From positions 6,514,503-6,578,502 of the forward strand of contig CM119270.1 of the NCBI GenBank assembly GCA_051294375.1: a stretch of 64,000 nucleotides of DNA, read 5' to 3'. Shown one piece after another: positions 24,910 to 36,838 of the stretch (the first letter of the stretch is position 1; each line of letters starts with the position of its first letter). Under the pieces are notes generated by a model. It did no database searches. It saw nothing but the letters and a program-made list of their open reading frames with translations, and was not told the DNA's origin. The translations under genes and the position numbers were made by a program. This stretch comes from Paraspadella gotoi. Taxonomy: Eukaryota > Chaetognatha.

Positions 24910-26227
24910 CATTCTCTCTCTCTCTCCCTCACTCTGTAAATCAAAGTATATAATATTTCGTTCGTCACGGTTACCGCCAAGGTCGTCCACGCCCATTTTT
25001 TTCCCCAACGCACCCTTCGTCACCCATTTTAAACCCACACAACCTCGCAATTTGTAAACTCAAGTGTAAACATTAAAAAAATAATTCAAGAAATAACAAA
25101 AACAAGTATTATCCATTGCACTTAAAGTTTTTTTCTTTTTCTATTTCAAACCTTCCAACAATCTTCCACATTCCCCGGAACACCACCCGACTGCCGCACC
25201 TAATAGTCGTTCTGAGCCTCGATAGCCGAGCGCCCTGCTCGATATTTTTCTCGTCCCATCCACCCTACTAAGCTCATATAGTTGTAGTCGTGTGCTGTTC
25301 TGATAGCGCGCGCCCCTGTTGCATATTTTCCGTCATCCACCCTACTAAAGCTCAGTGATAGTGTTAGTTCGTTCTTGGCTCGATTAGCGAGGCCCCTGTG
25401 ATATTTTCTCCGTCATGCACCCTACTAAGCTCATATAGCTTGCTAGTCGTTCTAGGCTCAGATAGCGAGGCCCTGTGATATTTTCCGTCATCTCCCCTAC
25501 TAAGCTCATGTTAGTGTAAGTCGTTTCTGGCCCTCGATAGCGAGGCCTCTGGTGATATTTTCCGTCATTCTCTCCGCTACTAAGCTCATATAGTGTCGAC
25601 CGCCACCGCCGCAACACACCCCCGTCTTTTCTGAGCGTGGAGAGTGTTGACGCTAATGATGTCTGGAACTTTAATTTTCATCTTGGCCTTCAAGGGCCGA
25701 TGCTAAATTTTTTTTTCCTTTTTTTTTTCTTTGTTTTACCTTTTCTTTTTTTTTCGGCTCGCGTCGTATCTTGAACATTCTCGCTCTGGTAGAAGGCCGG
25801 GAAAACTGGAAAGTGGAGAGACGAGATGAGAGAGAGGAGAGGAGGGCAGGATAGTAATTAGATAGGATAGAGGACGAGAGAGAGTGGAAGTAACCAAGAA
25901 AAGATGTAATAGAATGAGCGGAATGGAGTTAAAGAAAAAGAAGATGGAGAAGTAACCGAGAAGAAGGGTTCAGCTGCTGAGTTTCCGAGAAGACGTAAGA
26001 GTAAAGTCGTACGGTGCCATGTGCGAAGAAAGCGTAGAAATCGCGCACATCCGTTCGACTGAGGCGCGCTGCGAAGCCTGCGTGGAAAGTTCGCCCTGGA
26101 CTAAGGCGACGGTTTGGCGTGGGGCAAGGTGCCGTCCGGTTGGCGGCGGCGTGCTGCGGCGGCGGCGGCTGGCACGGCGGCGGTTGAAAGTAAGGTGGCC
26201 TATAGTGGAGGATCTCTCTCTATGGGG
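24910..26227 (+). repeat. Duplicated block Y, copy 1 (indel-rich, with minisatellite insert)
   Basis: Matches 27528-28375 in the same orientation, from the (CT)n flank through TTTTTTTCCCCAACG, CTGAGCGTGGAGAG and the GGCGGCGGC tract, but with many scattered one- and two-base insertions and with the 75-80-bp minisatellite inserted. It ends at the 25-N gap. Confidence 0.6.
25201..25597 (+). repeat. 75-80-bp minisatellite with a hairpin in most units
   Basis: Five units, marked by CTACTAAGCTCAT-like ends at 25265, 25342, 25422, 25497 and 25577 (spacing 77, 80, 75, 80). Most units contain GCCTCGATAGCGAGGC or a near copy, which folds as a 6-bp stem with a 4-nt loop, followed by TGATATTTTCCGTCAT. 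The array is absent from the paired block at 27.5-28.4 kb, where the flanks (ACCACCCGAC and CCGCCGCAACACACC) are nearly contiguous. Confidence 0.65.
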
Positions 26228-26252
26228 NNNNNNNNNNNNNNNNNNNNNNNNN

Positions 26253-26253
26253 G

Positions 26254-26291
<38 letters not shown>

Positions 26292-27448
26292 TTTTAAATT
26301 TTATTTTTTAAATTTTTCAGGTTTTTTAAGTTTTAAGTTAATTATAAGTTTTTGAAAACTTTTAAGCTTTAGCTTTAGCTTACAATTAATTAGACGCTTC
26401 GTCTACAAAATATTAATTATTCAGGCAGTCCTGTCAACATTTTGTCTGGAGACAATGTTTCAGTATCGTTAAAAGTCGTTTTATCTTCCACCTTGTACCT
26501 TTTACACCTTCAACACACTTCACAGTTTTTCTGTTGCAAATTTAGTAGTTTTTTGCTTCGCAGTTTTCGTAATTCTCATTCATTATCTTCGCAAATCTTG
26601 CCCATTTCAATTTTGCCATTCGACTATCTATCTTTACCACTCTACCATTTTGCAGCTTTGCCACTCTGCCACTTAGCAACATTCCCCCTCGGCCGCTTTT
26701 TAATTTCTCCACTGATTCGTTTTCTCGGTCCCGGAATTCCGCCCTCCGCCCTCCGGCTGACCGATAATCGGTCGCAGGGATAAAAGCCGTAGGAAAGGCC
26801 GAGAAAAATCCCGAGAAAATCCGGTCAAATTCCGGATGAAATCGGGGATAAAAAACGGATTTGACCGAGCATGAACATCGGGAAAAAATATGTGAAAAGC
26901 TAAATGCTAAATAAAAAGCAAAGAAATACTGGTTCTAGTCTTGATAAGAAAATAATTAAAACTGTCAAAATATATAATTATAGTTTTTCTAAAATATGAA
27001 TCCAATTTCAAACGATTGTTGTTCTTAATCAAATGGAAAGCCTCGAGATGAAAGGAGTTTTTTTGATCTGGTGGAAATCAGAAACTTAAGAGCATAAAAG
27101 CAAAAATGATTCTCGTTAAAAACACATATTAAAAAACAGTAAATAAGTGGTAATAAATATATGCATGTAAGTTGAAACAAAAAAAAATTGCATACATGTT
27201 ATGATGCAGTAGGAGATGAAATTCAGTGAAGAAAAACAATAAATTAAAAGTAAATGTAAAAGGAGTTGAATGAATCATTGAGGAAAAACGAGAAATATCA
27301 AAGGAAAATGTTGCCTAAATATAAAAAAAAGATAAACAATAATAAAATTGTTACAAAAAATTGAAAAAAACTTTAATCAAAAAAATTATGAAATCGCGTT
27401 TTGGCGGGAATAGTCTCCGTTTATCTTACAAAACACCGGCCAGCGCAA

Positions 27449-27530
<82 letters not shown>

Positions 27531-27540
27531 CTCTCTCTCA
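26253..27540 (-). repeat. Duplicated block X, copy 3 (inverted, near full length)
   Basis: Reverse complement of copy 1 over nearly its whole length, including the internal part missing from copy 2. It starts right after the 25-N gap (26228-26252) with (GA)n and ends in a ~90-bp (CT)n array (27451-27540). Confidence 0.65.
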
Positions 27541-28375
27541 TGTAATCAAAGTTATTAATTTCGTCGCTCACGGTTCCGCCAAGGTCGTCCACCCGCCCAT
27601 TTTTTTCCCCAACCACCCTTCGTCCCATATTTTAACCCACTCACCCTCGCAATTTGTTAAACAATGTAAACATAAAAAATAATCAAGAAATAACAAAACA
27701 AGTATTAATCCATTGCACTGAAGTTTTTTTCTTTTCTTTCAACTCCAACAATCTTCCACATCCGACCGAACACCACCCGACGCCACCGACGCCACCGCCG
27801 CAACACACCCCGTCATTTCTGAGCGTGGAGGGTTGAGCTAATGATGTCTGGACTTAATTTCATTTGGCTCCAAGGCCCGATTTTTTTTCCTTTTTTTCCT
27901 TTTTTTCCTTTTTCTTTTTTTTTCGCTCGCGTCGTTGAACATTCTCGTCTGGTAGAAGGCGGGAAAACGGGAAAGTGCGGGAGACAGAGAGAGAGAGAGA
28001 GGGAGAATAGTAGACAGGGCACTAGAACTAGAGAGAGTGAACCAGAAAGATGTAGATAGAATGAGGATGAGTTAAAGAAAAAGAAGAATGAGCGAAAGTA
28101 AGAGAAGAGTTCAGGTGAGTTCCAGAGAGTATAGTAAAGTCGTAAGGTGAGGGCGAGAAGCGGAGAAATCGGCGTTCGACTGAGGGCGCTGGAAGGCCTT
28201 GTGAAAGTTCGCCCTGGACTGGCGACGGTTTGGGCGGGGCAAGTGGGTGGGCCCGTGGCGGCGCGCGGCGGCGGCGGCGGCGGCGGCGGCGCGCGCGCGG
28301 CGCGCGGCGGCGGCGGCGGCGTCGGCGCGGTGAAAGAGGTGGCCTATAGTGGATTCAGCGCATGCGAAGCCTGAA
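27541..28375 (+). repeat. Duplicated block Y, copy 2 (clean)
   Basis: Clean partner of 24910-26227, without the minisatellite. Near its right end is a (GGC)n and GCGCGC run (28256-28330) with very high CpG density, which could be part of a CpG-rich promoter or 5' UTR. Confidence 0.6.
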
Positions 28376-30990
28376 GTTGTAAAGAAATCAGAACTCATAT
28401 TCTCCAATCTCTTTTATAAAGTTTAACTTTTTCTACTTTATTTAAATCATTTTTCTCGTTTTTTTTATTTAAAATGTATTATCTCATGATTTTTTATCTT
28501 TATTGACGTTTCTATAGTAGCACTTTAGAAAGAAAAAAATATTTACATCATTGCTTTTACAACACAACGAAGTTGTTTTTCAAAAACTGCTTTGTACAAA
28601 CCATACTAAAAATTTTTCTCTCTCTCATTAAAACTATTTTATCAGAGTTTCTTTTCTTTCCTTCCTTTTCTTTTTTCCTACTACCTCCACTACTTGCCGT
28701 TCCCTTCTTCTTCCTCCCTTCCTCTACCACCCCTTCCCCCGCCTTCCCCCTTTTCCCTTTGCCTCCAACGAGTCCCTTTGCAGCCATAATACATTCGCCG
28801 ATTTTAAACAATGGCCGATCCGTGAAATTGACTTTCTCTTTTCCAGGGTCGTGGGGGAACTGAAGAAATGGGCGGATGATTTGAGAGGGGGGGAAGATGT
28901 AATGGGGGAGACGGGGGGGGGGAAGATAAGAGTGAAAGGGAGTGAGGAGGAAAGAGAGGGATGGTATGATTAAGGAAATGAGATGAATGAAGTACAATAG
29001 AAAAAAAGAAGAAAGGAAGATTGAATGAGAGAGAAAGAAAGAAAGAAAAAAAAAGAAAAAAAGATGAAAATTGCGCTACCATAGATCACGAAAAGGGTTC
29101 ATTGCGAACTCATGGCGCATAAGTTGGGGCCGATGAAGGTAGACGAGGAGAATAGCATGGTAGGGAGGAAAGGAAAGGAGGAACAAAATGACATGGAATC
29201 GAATTTAAAGAGGAGAATAGGAAGAAGAGAAGGAAAGAAGAGTGACAGAAAAAAAAGGAAAAGAAAAGGAGATAAGACGAGCAGAAAAGCGAAGGTGGCG
29301 GGAAAAGGGAGGAATAAAAGAAATAAGGAGGAAAGGAAACTAAAAAGATTCCGTGCTGGAGTGAAAGGAAAGTGACGGGGGTGTCAATAAAAGGGAGGAA
29401 AGGAAAAAGAGGTCAGGAGGCCGATTGGCTGAAACGAGATGTCGCCTCTCATTTGTCGATTGTTGTTCACGAAAATGGATGAGTCTTGGGAGGAGAAATT
29501 CAGTTGAGAAAAGGACAAGTTTGAACAATTTTTAGAGGGAAGCTGAATTTCTTAGTTAGGGGGATGTGCACTGCACATTGTGCAGTGTTGGAGAAATTGC
29601 GCGCATTTTGTCTTGTCTTATGTCATTTGAAAATCAATGTTCATAATTCATCGCGCATCGTATTTTACTGTAATATTTTTATTTTTTTCACATAACAAGG
29701 CATCAAGGTTTCGTTCATCTCGTTTCGTTCATCTCGTTTCATTCATTTTGTTTCATTCATTTTCTTAGATACGTCACTTTTCATTTATCTTAATTCATTA
29801 CTTCATTAATTTTTCATTCATATCATTTCATTCATCTCGTTTCATTCTTTTTTTTCGTGCATCTCGTTGGTTCATCTCGTTTCATTCATCTCTTATTGTT
29901 CATCTCGTTTCATTCATCTCTTTTCGTTCATCTCTTTTCGTTCATCTCGTTTCATTCATTCACGACTCGTTCATCATCACAATCGAAAAGCCCCGCCGCC
30001 GGTGAAGCCATTTTCTTCGGGTCAGTGAAGCCGCGAAAAAGAATAAGAGCGTGAGAAGGCCATTTTGAGGGCGAGGCCCATTTCAAAGGGTAAGGGGTCC
30101 ATCGCCAAAAAAGGTGAGGTCCATTTAAAGGTCAAACTCGGTTCTCAAGACAAACTCCCGTTTTTTTGAGACCGCCGCTATTCTTCGTTTATGGATTTGG
30201 ACGTCGGGGGAAGAACGGAAGTATTTTGGGCGGGATGGAATGAGGTGGCTTGTGAAAGCATCATAGAAAACCTGAGACAGAAAGATTTTCCAAAAAAAAA
30301 AAAAAAAAAAGAGAACAAATGAAAATAAAAAACTGAAAAAAAGATTTTAAAAATTGTAAAAACGTCCACAACTCTGTTGCGAACTATTCTAAAAGAGAGA
30401 TAGAATGTAATTGAAAAGAAATTTCCCGAATTCAAAGCAAATTTACTTTCTAAACTAAAACACATAACATAATAATTAATGATTGATAATATTAATGATG
30501 ATAAGCAGTTACAATGAGCCTCAATTACTCCGGTGTCTCTGCAATTGTATATTGCTAAAAATCAGTTTTCGCGGGAAAATGAAGTTTTTTACGCTCGAAT
30601 CTCCGTAGAATTTCCGTCGAATCGCAGCCGCAAAAACACAATAAAATAACAGAAGGTCGAGGCTGAGGTTGCTGGGCCCAATTCACTGGGCAGAAACTAG
30701 ACGGTCAAACTCGACTAGTTGCAAGAAAAGGTAGGTTTTTGGTCAAAATGGTGAGGAACGCGATGATATAAATAATGCGGAGTTTTAAAATGGGAGATGG
30801 GAGAAAAGTACATGAAATGTATCCGAATTACGATCGAAAGAAAATTAAAAGACAACTGATGTTGAACCATATGTCTTTGCGGATCTGAATTGCCCGGTCC
30901 AAGTATGGACAGAAAGATCGATCGACCCCTATTGGCCAAATCAGTCCGCGTTTGTCCCGTCCCCATGTTGCCCCCCTGGAGCGCCCCCCC
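28376..30990. other. Non-coding with TTCATCTCGT minisatellite
   Basis: AT-rich DNA, then purine-rich 28850-29370. Degenerate 10/15-bp units TTCATCTCGTTTCAT occupy 29706-29965. The 87-codon K/R-rich plus frame at 29112 lies in the purine-rich part and is probably not a gene. Confidence 0.45.
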
Positions 30991-31049
30991 TCCTCTACTA
31001 AACCCCCCAAGCGGCCTTCCGCGGCCTCGACGCTTCCGATGGAAACAGA

Positions 31050-31160
31050 CAATTTCGGCGCCGAAATCCGGCGCCATTTTCGCGCCGGATTTACGACGCC
31101 CTCACATTCAGGGGCGCGCCGCAAACAAATAAAAGGATTCCGCGGCGCTAGACAGATGAC
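31050..31160. promoter_or_regulatory. CpG-rich promoter-like patch with E2F- and YY1-like motifs
   Basis: A short GC-rich island in AT-rich DNA. TTTCGGCGCCGAAA and TTTTCGCGCC resemble E2F sites, and AAAATGGCGCC on the minus strand resembles a YY1 site that contains an ATG. GGCGCC repeats form nested inverted repeats. A 120-codon minus-strand frame begins at that ATG but does not look like protein. It may be the promoter of a gene whose exons I cannot see. Confidence 0.3.
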
Positions 31161-31816
31161 GGCGGGACTTAGGTGTTTTTTTGGGGGGGAATAATAGACG
31201 TTAAATGGAATGAGTAACTTAATTTAATTTTTTTTCATTTTTAAACATAAAATATTATTATATTATCCTGCTATTGTTATCCTGTTAATCTTAAACAATT
31301 TTCCTTTAACATTATTAACGCAGAGAATTGATAAAATATTGTTGTTAAAAATCAATTATATTCAAAAATTATGAATGAAATAAATTTTAACTTAGAATTT
31401 AAATTAAAAAAATTGTGTGTTTCTTCAATAAAAAATTGTAATAATCTACGTTGAAGTCTAGTGAATAAACAATGTAAATATAATTTAAATTTACCATTTT
31501 AAAAATCGCACAACGTCGCTCATCTTCCTCCTTCGTCTGTCCGAAGGGAAATCAAAATGAGAAAGTCACTCAACCAAATCAAACAAGCGAATAAAAGCAA
31601 ACGAGGGCGACTCACCGAATAAGGGATGGTGGAGGGTGGAGGGGGCGGGGGGGGCGGGAGCGGAGAAAAGAAGAAAGTGACTGGGATGGTGGCGGGTGGC
31701 GGGTAGAGAGGAAGAGGAGGAAGAGGAGGAGGAAGCGAAGCAAATCGTTTCTACATTCGTCGAATACAAATGCGAATCTTTTCTGTTCTTCGCGCGTCAA
31801 AAAAAACAAAAAAAAC

Positions 31817-31982
31817 CGTGGCGCTGACCCTCTAATTGCGCCACGACGAATGGCGTTGACCCCTTTGATTGCGTCAAAGCGATGACGCTGACCTATTTCT
31901 TTACGGAAAAAGATTGCATTGACGTCTGAGGGAAAACGATGGCGCTCAAGTCGGAGTTATTAAAAACGATGGCGTTGACTTT
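31817..31982 (+). repeat. ~32-bp minisatellite with TGGCGTTGAC core
   Basis: Six degenerate units with the core near 31819, 31851, 31883, 31914, 31939 and 31970. Confidence 0.5.
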
Positions 31983-32856
31983 TGTGAGACTCAATGTGAA
32001 TTCGTGATAGGGTCAATTCCTGATACGGCCCTTTCACTTTTTATGACAAGAAAATATTGAGACGCACTTGATAATTGGGAGTTCTAATGAATCGAAAGGA
32101 TAATAATAAATCTCAGTTGATAGAAATGACTGTTTATTATGACTAAATGAGTTTTATGAAAATGAGATTTTTAAATGTGTATTTTTTATCGCTCAAAGGT
32201 TGTAGTTTTTTTTGTTTTTTGTTTTTTTTTGCGCAGGCGCAAAAGTGTTTGTTTTTTCTCTTTTTGTCATCCACCTTAATTCGTGGTTGTCACTCTGACT
32301 TTATCTTTTTCCTCTTGTAGTTTGAAAAGTCTGTAGGTCTGGCTCGAGGCAGACCGTCAGTCGGTGGGGCCTTGTCTGGCTGTCTGTGCGTCTGAGGTTC
32401 TGTCTGCCTTCTTCTTCTTCTCAGATTCTTATTTTTTGTTGCGCCGCGAGTACTCGCGGAGCTACTCTATAAGTCACTTTTCGGTCGGTCTGTCGGTCGG
32501 TATATCTATCCGTCGGTCTGTCCCACTGTCCCACTGCTCATTTGTTAAAACAAGAAAAAGCCCACTAGCGCCGCCTTTTGATTTTAAAGAAATCTTATAT
32601 ACACGGAAATCCAAAGGATAAGAAACTAAAAATAAAAGTAATGCGGCGCAACACATTGGAATAACCGTTTCTTGTTTGTAGTTTTTTCTCCTTTTTATTT
32701 GTTTCCCGTTTTTTTTTTCATTNNNNNNNNNNCCCAATTTTTCCGAGATTTCCCAGAGGAAAGAAACCGAAACCCGACGAGAGAGAATCTGTCGCGTGTG
32801 AGAAAAGAAAGGAAAAAGGAAATCGAGAGAGAGAGAGAGAGAGAGAGAAAGAAGGT

Positions 32857-32895
<39 letters not shown>

Positions 32896-33287
32896 TGTCC
32901 TGTACAAATTGAAAAGTGAATAAGTTGAGAGGGAAAAGAAGGAAACATTAGTAATAAAAGCTGACGCCGACGACTGAAGCCAGAAAAAGAAAACGTGTGG
33001 AAAATGAAAGCGAACGACATAAATAAATCAATTAAAGAAAACTGACAAAGCTTCGGAGGTTTTTGCGACAACAAAAATAAATTGAACAAAAAAGTAAGAA
33101 ACTATTGCTACTCGGAGAAAAAACTTTGTGAAACCCAAAATAACCGATGAGAGGAGCGAAGGCTTATAGTGAAAAAGTGTGAGAGATAAAACGTGAGTGT
33201 GAGATGCTCAGTCTTTAGACAAAACAAGTGTACAATTTTGCTTGATAGATCTCACCACCGTCACTTAAAGACGAAACCTTTATTTTT
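31983..33287. other. Non-coding with (GA)n
   Basis: GGTCGGTCTGTCGG-type tetranucleotide runs near 32480-32525, 10-N gap 32723-32732, (GA)n 32824-32892. No gene recognised. Confidence 0.4.
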
Positions 33288-33360
33288 CGCTTCAGAGATG
33301 GCGCCTCTACGCTTCGCCTCAGAGATGGCGCTTCTACACTGCGCCTCAGAGATGGCGTGA
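33288..33360 (+). repeat. 27-bp minisatellite, three units
   Basis: CAGAGATGGCG occurs at 33293, 33320 and 33347, exact 27-bp spacing, with CTTCTAC/CCTCTAC between. Confidence 0.65.
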
Positions 33361-33790
33361 AATTAAATTCACGCTAAAGCGACGAAGTCACACGCGCGTT
33401 CGAGCGACGGTTTTATTGAAAGTCTCGTCGTCGTTGGCATCGCTTCAGTCGCCACGATCCAGTTTTACTTTTTTTCGTTTCTCTCTTTATTTTTAAAAGT
33501 TGTAAAAAATTATTTAAAGATATTTAACAATATTTCATACAGAATTGTTGATTAATTGAATTGAAAGATTAAAAAGAGATTTAGCAAAGGAATTCTGTAG
33601 ACTGGATCCCTGAACCAACCAGCCTACAATTCCAACATTAAAGACAATCATAAAATTTTTAATATTGAATAATCAATGATGAATAATCAATATTTCGCTT
33701 ATGACGCATTGTATAAAGGTTTTGAATCGTTTCACGAGCAGAGCGCTTATCATATAACTTTTCTTAACCAGAATTTTAATCCATTCTCTG

Positions 33791-34452
33791 TAGTGGGTAG
33801 TATTCATACCCCAATACTCTTCCGAGAATCAGCGCAGCACCTATGGCGCCGGAGATAGCAACGAGCTCCTCCCAACCCAAAAGGACTCGGGTTCGAGCCC
33901 TGCTGAATTCACACAAGTAAAAGCGGGACGGGGCGTCTAACCCCACTGTAGTGTCGGACTACAGCCCGACCGAGTCGGGACCTGTGTGCAATGGACGGGA
34001 AACTGCTCGCGGCTCGTCTTCCACATTGGTGAGCCCACACGAACACGCTGCACGTTAATACACCTCTGCCCCGGGCATGTTAACACACCTCTGCCTCGAC
34101 CATCGTGTGTGAAGCGGGAGCAGGAAGATGGCAGCCCCTCATAGAGTGCTCGGGCACAACCGTGCATCATAGCCATCACACCTGCGGCGGGTGTGTGATG
34201 CCTAGGGGGGGATGTGTAGTGGTTAGTATTTCATACCGCCACTTTCTCGTCCGAGAATCAGCAGCACTATGGCGCCGGAGATAGCACGAGCTCCTCCCAA
34301 CCAAAGGACTCGGGTTCGAGCCCTGCTGATTCACACAAGTAAAAGCGGACGGGGCGTCTAACCCACCTGTTAGTGTCGGACTACAGCCCGATCCGAAGTT
34401 CGGGACCTTGTGTGCACGGACGGTAAACTGCTGCGCGGCATCGTCTCCAACA
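33791..34452 (+). mobile_element. Tandem pair of tRNA-like SINE units
   Basis: Two direct copies offset by 426 bp (starting 33791 and 34217). Each begins TAGTGGTTAGTAT (one change in copy 1), which resembles a pol III A box, and carries GGTTCGAGCCC (33890-33900 and 34313-34323), a near-canonical B box. GAATCAGCAG before and CTGCTGATTC after the B-box region can pair as an acceptor-like stem in copy 2. Copy 1 is full length, including a CATCACACC...GGTGTGTGATG hairpin at its end; copy 2 stops matching near 34450. Known SINEs combine a tRNA-derived head with an unrelated body, which fits. Confidence 0.55.
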
Positions 34453-34666
34453 TCTCACTGGTTATATGGCCTTTATTATTTTACGTATCACATATATAGG
34501 TTTAAATTATTATCCCCATATACCCTTATTTCCTCATCTTTATTCATAGTCATTCCCTTTCTCTTAATCCTTTAGCCATCTACCCTTTTCACTATGGTAT
34601 TGTCTTTCCCTTTCCAATGTACCCTTTGGCCGTCTTTCTTTCTCTTTACGTATATTCTTTCGTTAT

Positions 34667-34727
<61 letters not shown>

Positions 34728-35513
34728 TTATGTATACTTTTATTTTCGTTTAACTCTTTTCACTCACAGCATTCACTTCCTTTTCCTTCTTCATCACTCA
34801 TTTCTGCCGATCCCCCTTCTTTCCCAAAACCCGTCACGCCAGATTGACTAAACCATTTAATATTTATTGTTCTCCATTTATTCTTTTAACTCTTTTTAAA
34901 CTTTTTTCAAGGCCACGGAAGGAAAGGGTAAGGAGGAGAAGGAGGAGGAGGAAGAGGAAGACGAGGACGAGGAAAAAGGTGGGGCGAGAATCCGGAGAAG
35001 AAGAATGAGCGAGAAATAATGAGAAGAATAAAGGAAAAAGATGTTGATTAATGGGGAAAAATGAAGCGGCGACAGAAAATAGAAAAGAAGTTTAGTGGAA
35101 AAAAGAGAGAAAGGAAAAAAAAAGCCTTTATTACGGGTGGAATTTAATGGAGCCTTTTTTTTTCTTTCGAGGGGGGGGGAGAAAATTTGTGAAAAGAGGT
35201 TTTGATGAATTTTTTTAAGGTAATGGGTGATTGATTAAATGTAATTTCTCACTGGGGAATTGCTGAATTTCCTTTTTGTTTGTAAGCAATATTGAAATTT
35301 TTAACATTATCATAGCGAGAGTCGAATTTTTTTCATGGAATCAAATCGCATCATTTTGTAGGTTATTCACTTTTTTTTTTCGCTACATTAATAGTACATT
35401 AATAAACCATCTATAATCCATTAAAACAGACTGAATACTTCGTCGGTCGAAACTTTTCACGCTTGGCCTGAAGCAAACTTACTCTCGACTGCTTTGTAAG
35501 GAGGTTGCTGTTG

Positions 35514-35544
<31 letters not shown>

Positions 35545-35722
35545 TGGTGAAAATATGCGATGGAAAAATACAAGGAGAAAAGACGATTATTCTCTGATAA
35601 AATTATAGTAAACATATCAAATAATATTTGAACAAGATTAATTTGATAATCACTCAACATGTCTAAAAATCAGGAGATCAAGACCAGCAGCTCGTTCATC
35701 AAACAACAAATGTATTTTATAT

Positions 35723-35965
35723 CAATTCTGCCTCTGTAAATAACGAAATAAAATATACAAATTTGTAATTTAGACTGCCTTGAAAAATGATTTCGCATGT
35801 GAATTGAAATATTGGCAAAAAAAATTGTCATTTGCAAACTTGTGANNNNNNNNNNATAACGAAATAAAATAAACAAATTTGTAATTTAGACTGCCTTGAA
35901 AAATGATTCCGCTATGTGAATTGAAATATTGGCAAAAAAAATTGTAATTTGCAAACTTGTGAAGA
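35723..35965 (+). repeat. Near-identical 108-bp direct duplicate across a 10-N gap
   Basis: ATAACGAAATAAAATA through CAAACTTGTGA occurs at 35737-35845 and again at 35856-35962 with only a few differences, separated by exactly ten N (35846-35855). This is the signature of two overlapping contig ends joined without merging. Confidence 0.75.
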
Positions 35966-36723
35966 TTTTTTTATTCTGAAAGATTTTTTTTGTAGTAAAA
36001 ACATAAATCTTTTATATAAAAAAAGAAATTTTAAAACAATTGTTTTTTTTTCCCAAAAAAATCTTCGTCAACCGTCGAAATAATTTTCGTCGATAATCAA
36101 TCGGGCTGAATCTCACCACCCACGCCGAACAACACAACGCTCACAACAATGACGCCGCCAACGCCGCCAACGCCGCAACGCCGCCAACGCCACCAACGCC
36201 GCTAACGTCGCCAACGCCGCCCAGAGACCCACGCCGCCCCCAACGCTGCTTTATCATCCAAGGTTACCACGCCCACATCCGGTAATATCGACGATCTGTC
36301 GCCACGCTCACCCTCTTTCTCCCAACCGCCCTCTGGCGGCGAGGTTTTTGCGAATCCAGACATCAGTGAAACGACGATGACGACGACGACGACTAGAACG
36401 AGAAAAGTACGACGACGACAATGATGACGACATAACGACGACGACGACCTAGAAAATCGCAACAACTTTGACGACAACGACGAAAAAAAACACGAAATTG
36501 AAGTAAATCGACGTCGTCGTCGTCGTCGTCGTCATTTAAGAGACCCCGAGAGACTCGTGTACCAACGAGTGTTAAGTCTCGCCGTGCAATCGCTCCTCCC
36601 ATCCGAGAATGAGGCACACCCGGTCGGAAGCGAAGTTAGCTAATTGTTTCGACTGTTTTAATCGGGAATAAACCAGCAGTGTCGATCACTAAAATAATAT
36701 TCAAAACTTTTGGGCTGATGCGT

Positions 36724-36733
36724 TTTATTTATT
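36724..36733 (-). promoter_or_regulatory. Poly(A) signal of the discoidin-like gene
   Basis: Two overlapping AATAAA hexamers on the minus strand (AATAAATAAA), about 106 nt after the stop codon, the expected distance for a short 3' UTR. Confidence 0.5.
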
Positions 36734-36838
36734 CAAAATGTTTTGAAAATATTTTTTTAAAAAATAAAACTTAACTCATAAAAAAGTTTAAGGCTTTCAA
36801 ATTTAAGATTTCATCAGCTCTTGAATCAAACCTCTTGT

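Larger units (their letters stand above)
34453..36838. other. Non-coding with several arrays
   Basis: (TA)n-(GA)n 34673-34728; purine-rich 34915-35130; (GTC)n 35513-35545; AACGCCGCC 9-bp units 36143-36240; (GAC)n 36374-36490; (GTC)n 36510-36535. No gene recognised left of the discoidin-like gene. Confidence 0.45.

Noticed and set aside
25201-25597. CRISPR-like array
   Set aside because: Whole 75-80-bp units repeat with no unique spacers, and the setting is eukaryotic.
28854-28980. Exon-like frame after TTTCTCTTTTCCAG
   Set aside because: Starts well (VVGELKKWADDLR) but soon becomes GGG/GAA repeat translation; no donor or homology.
29112-29375. 87-codon Lys/Arg-rich frame
   Set aside because: Lies in a purine-rich tract where stops are rare; composition follows base bias.
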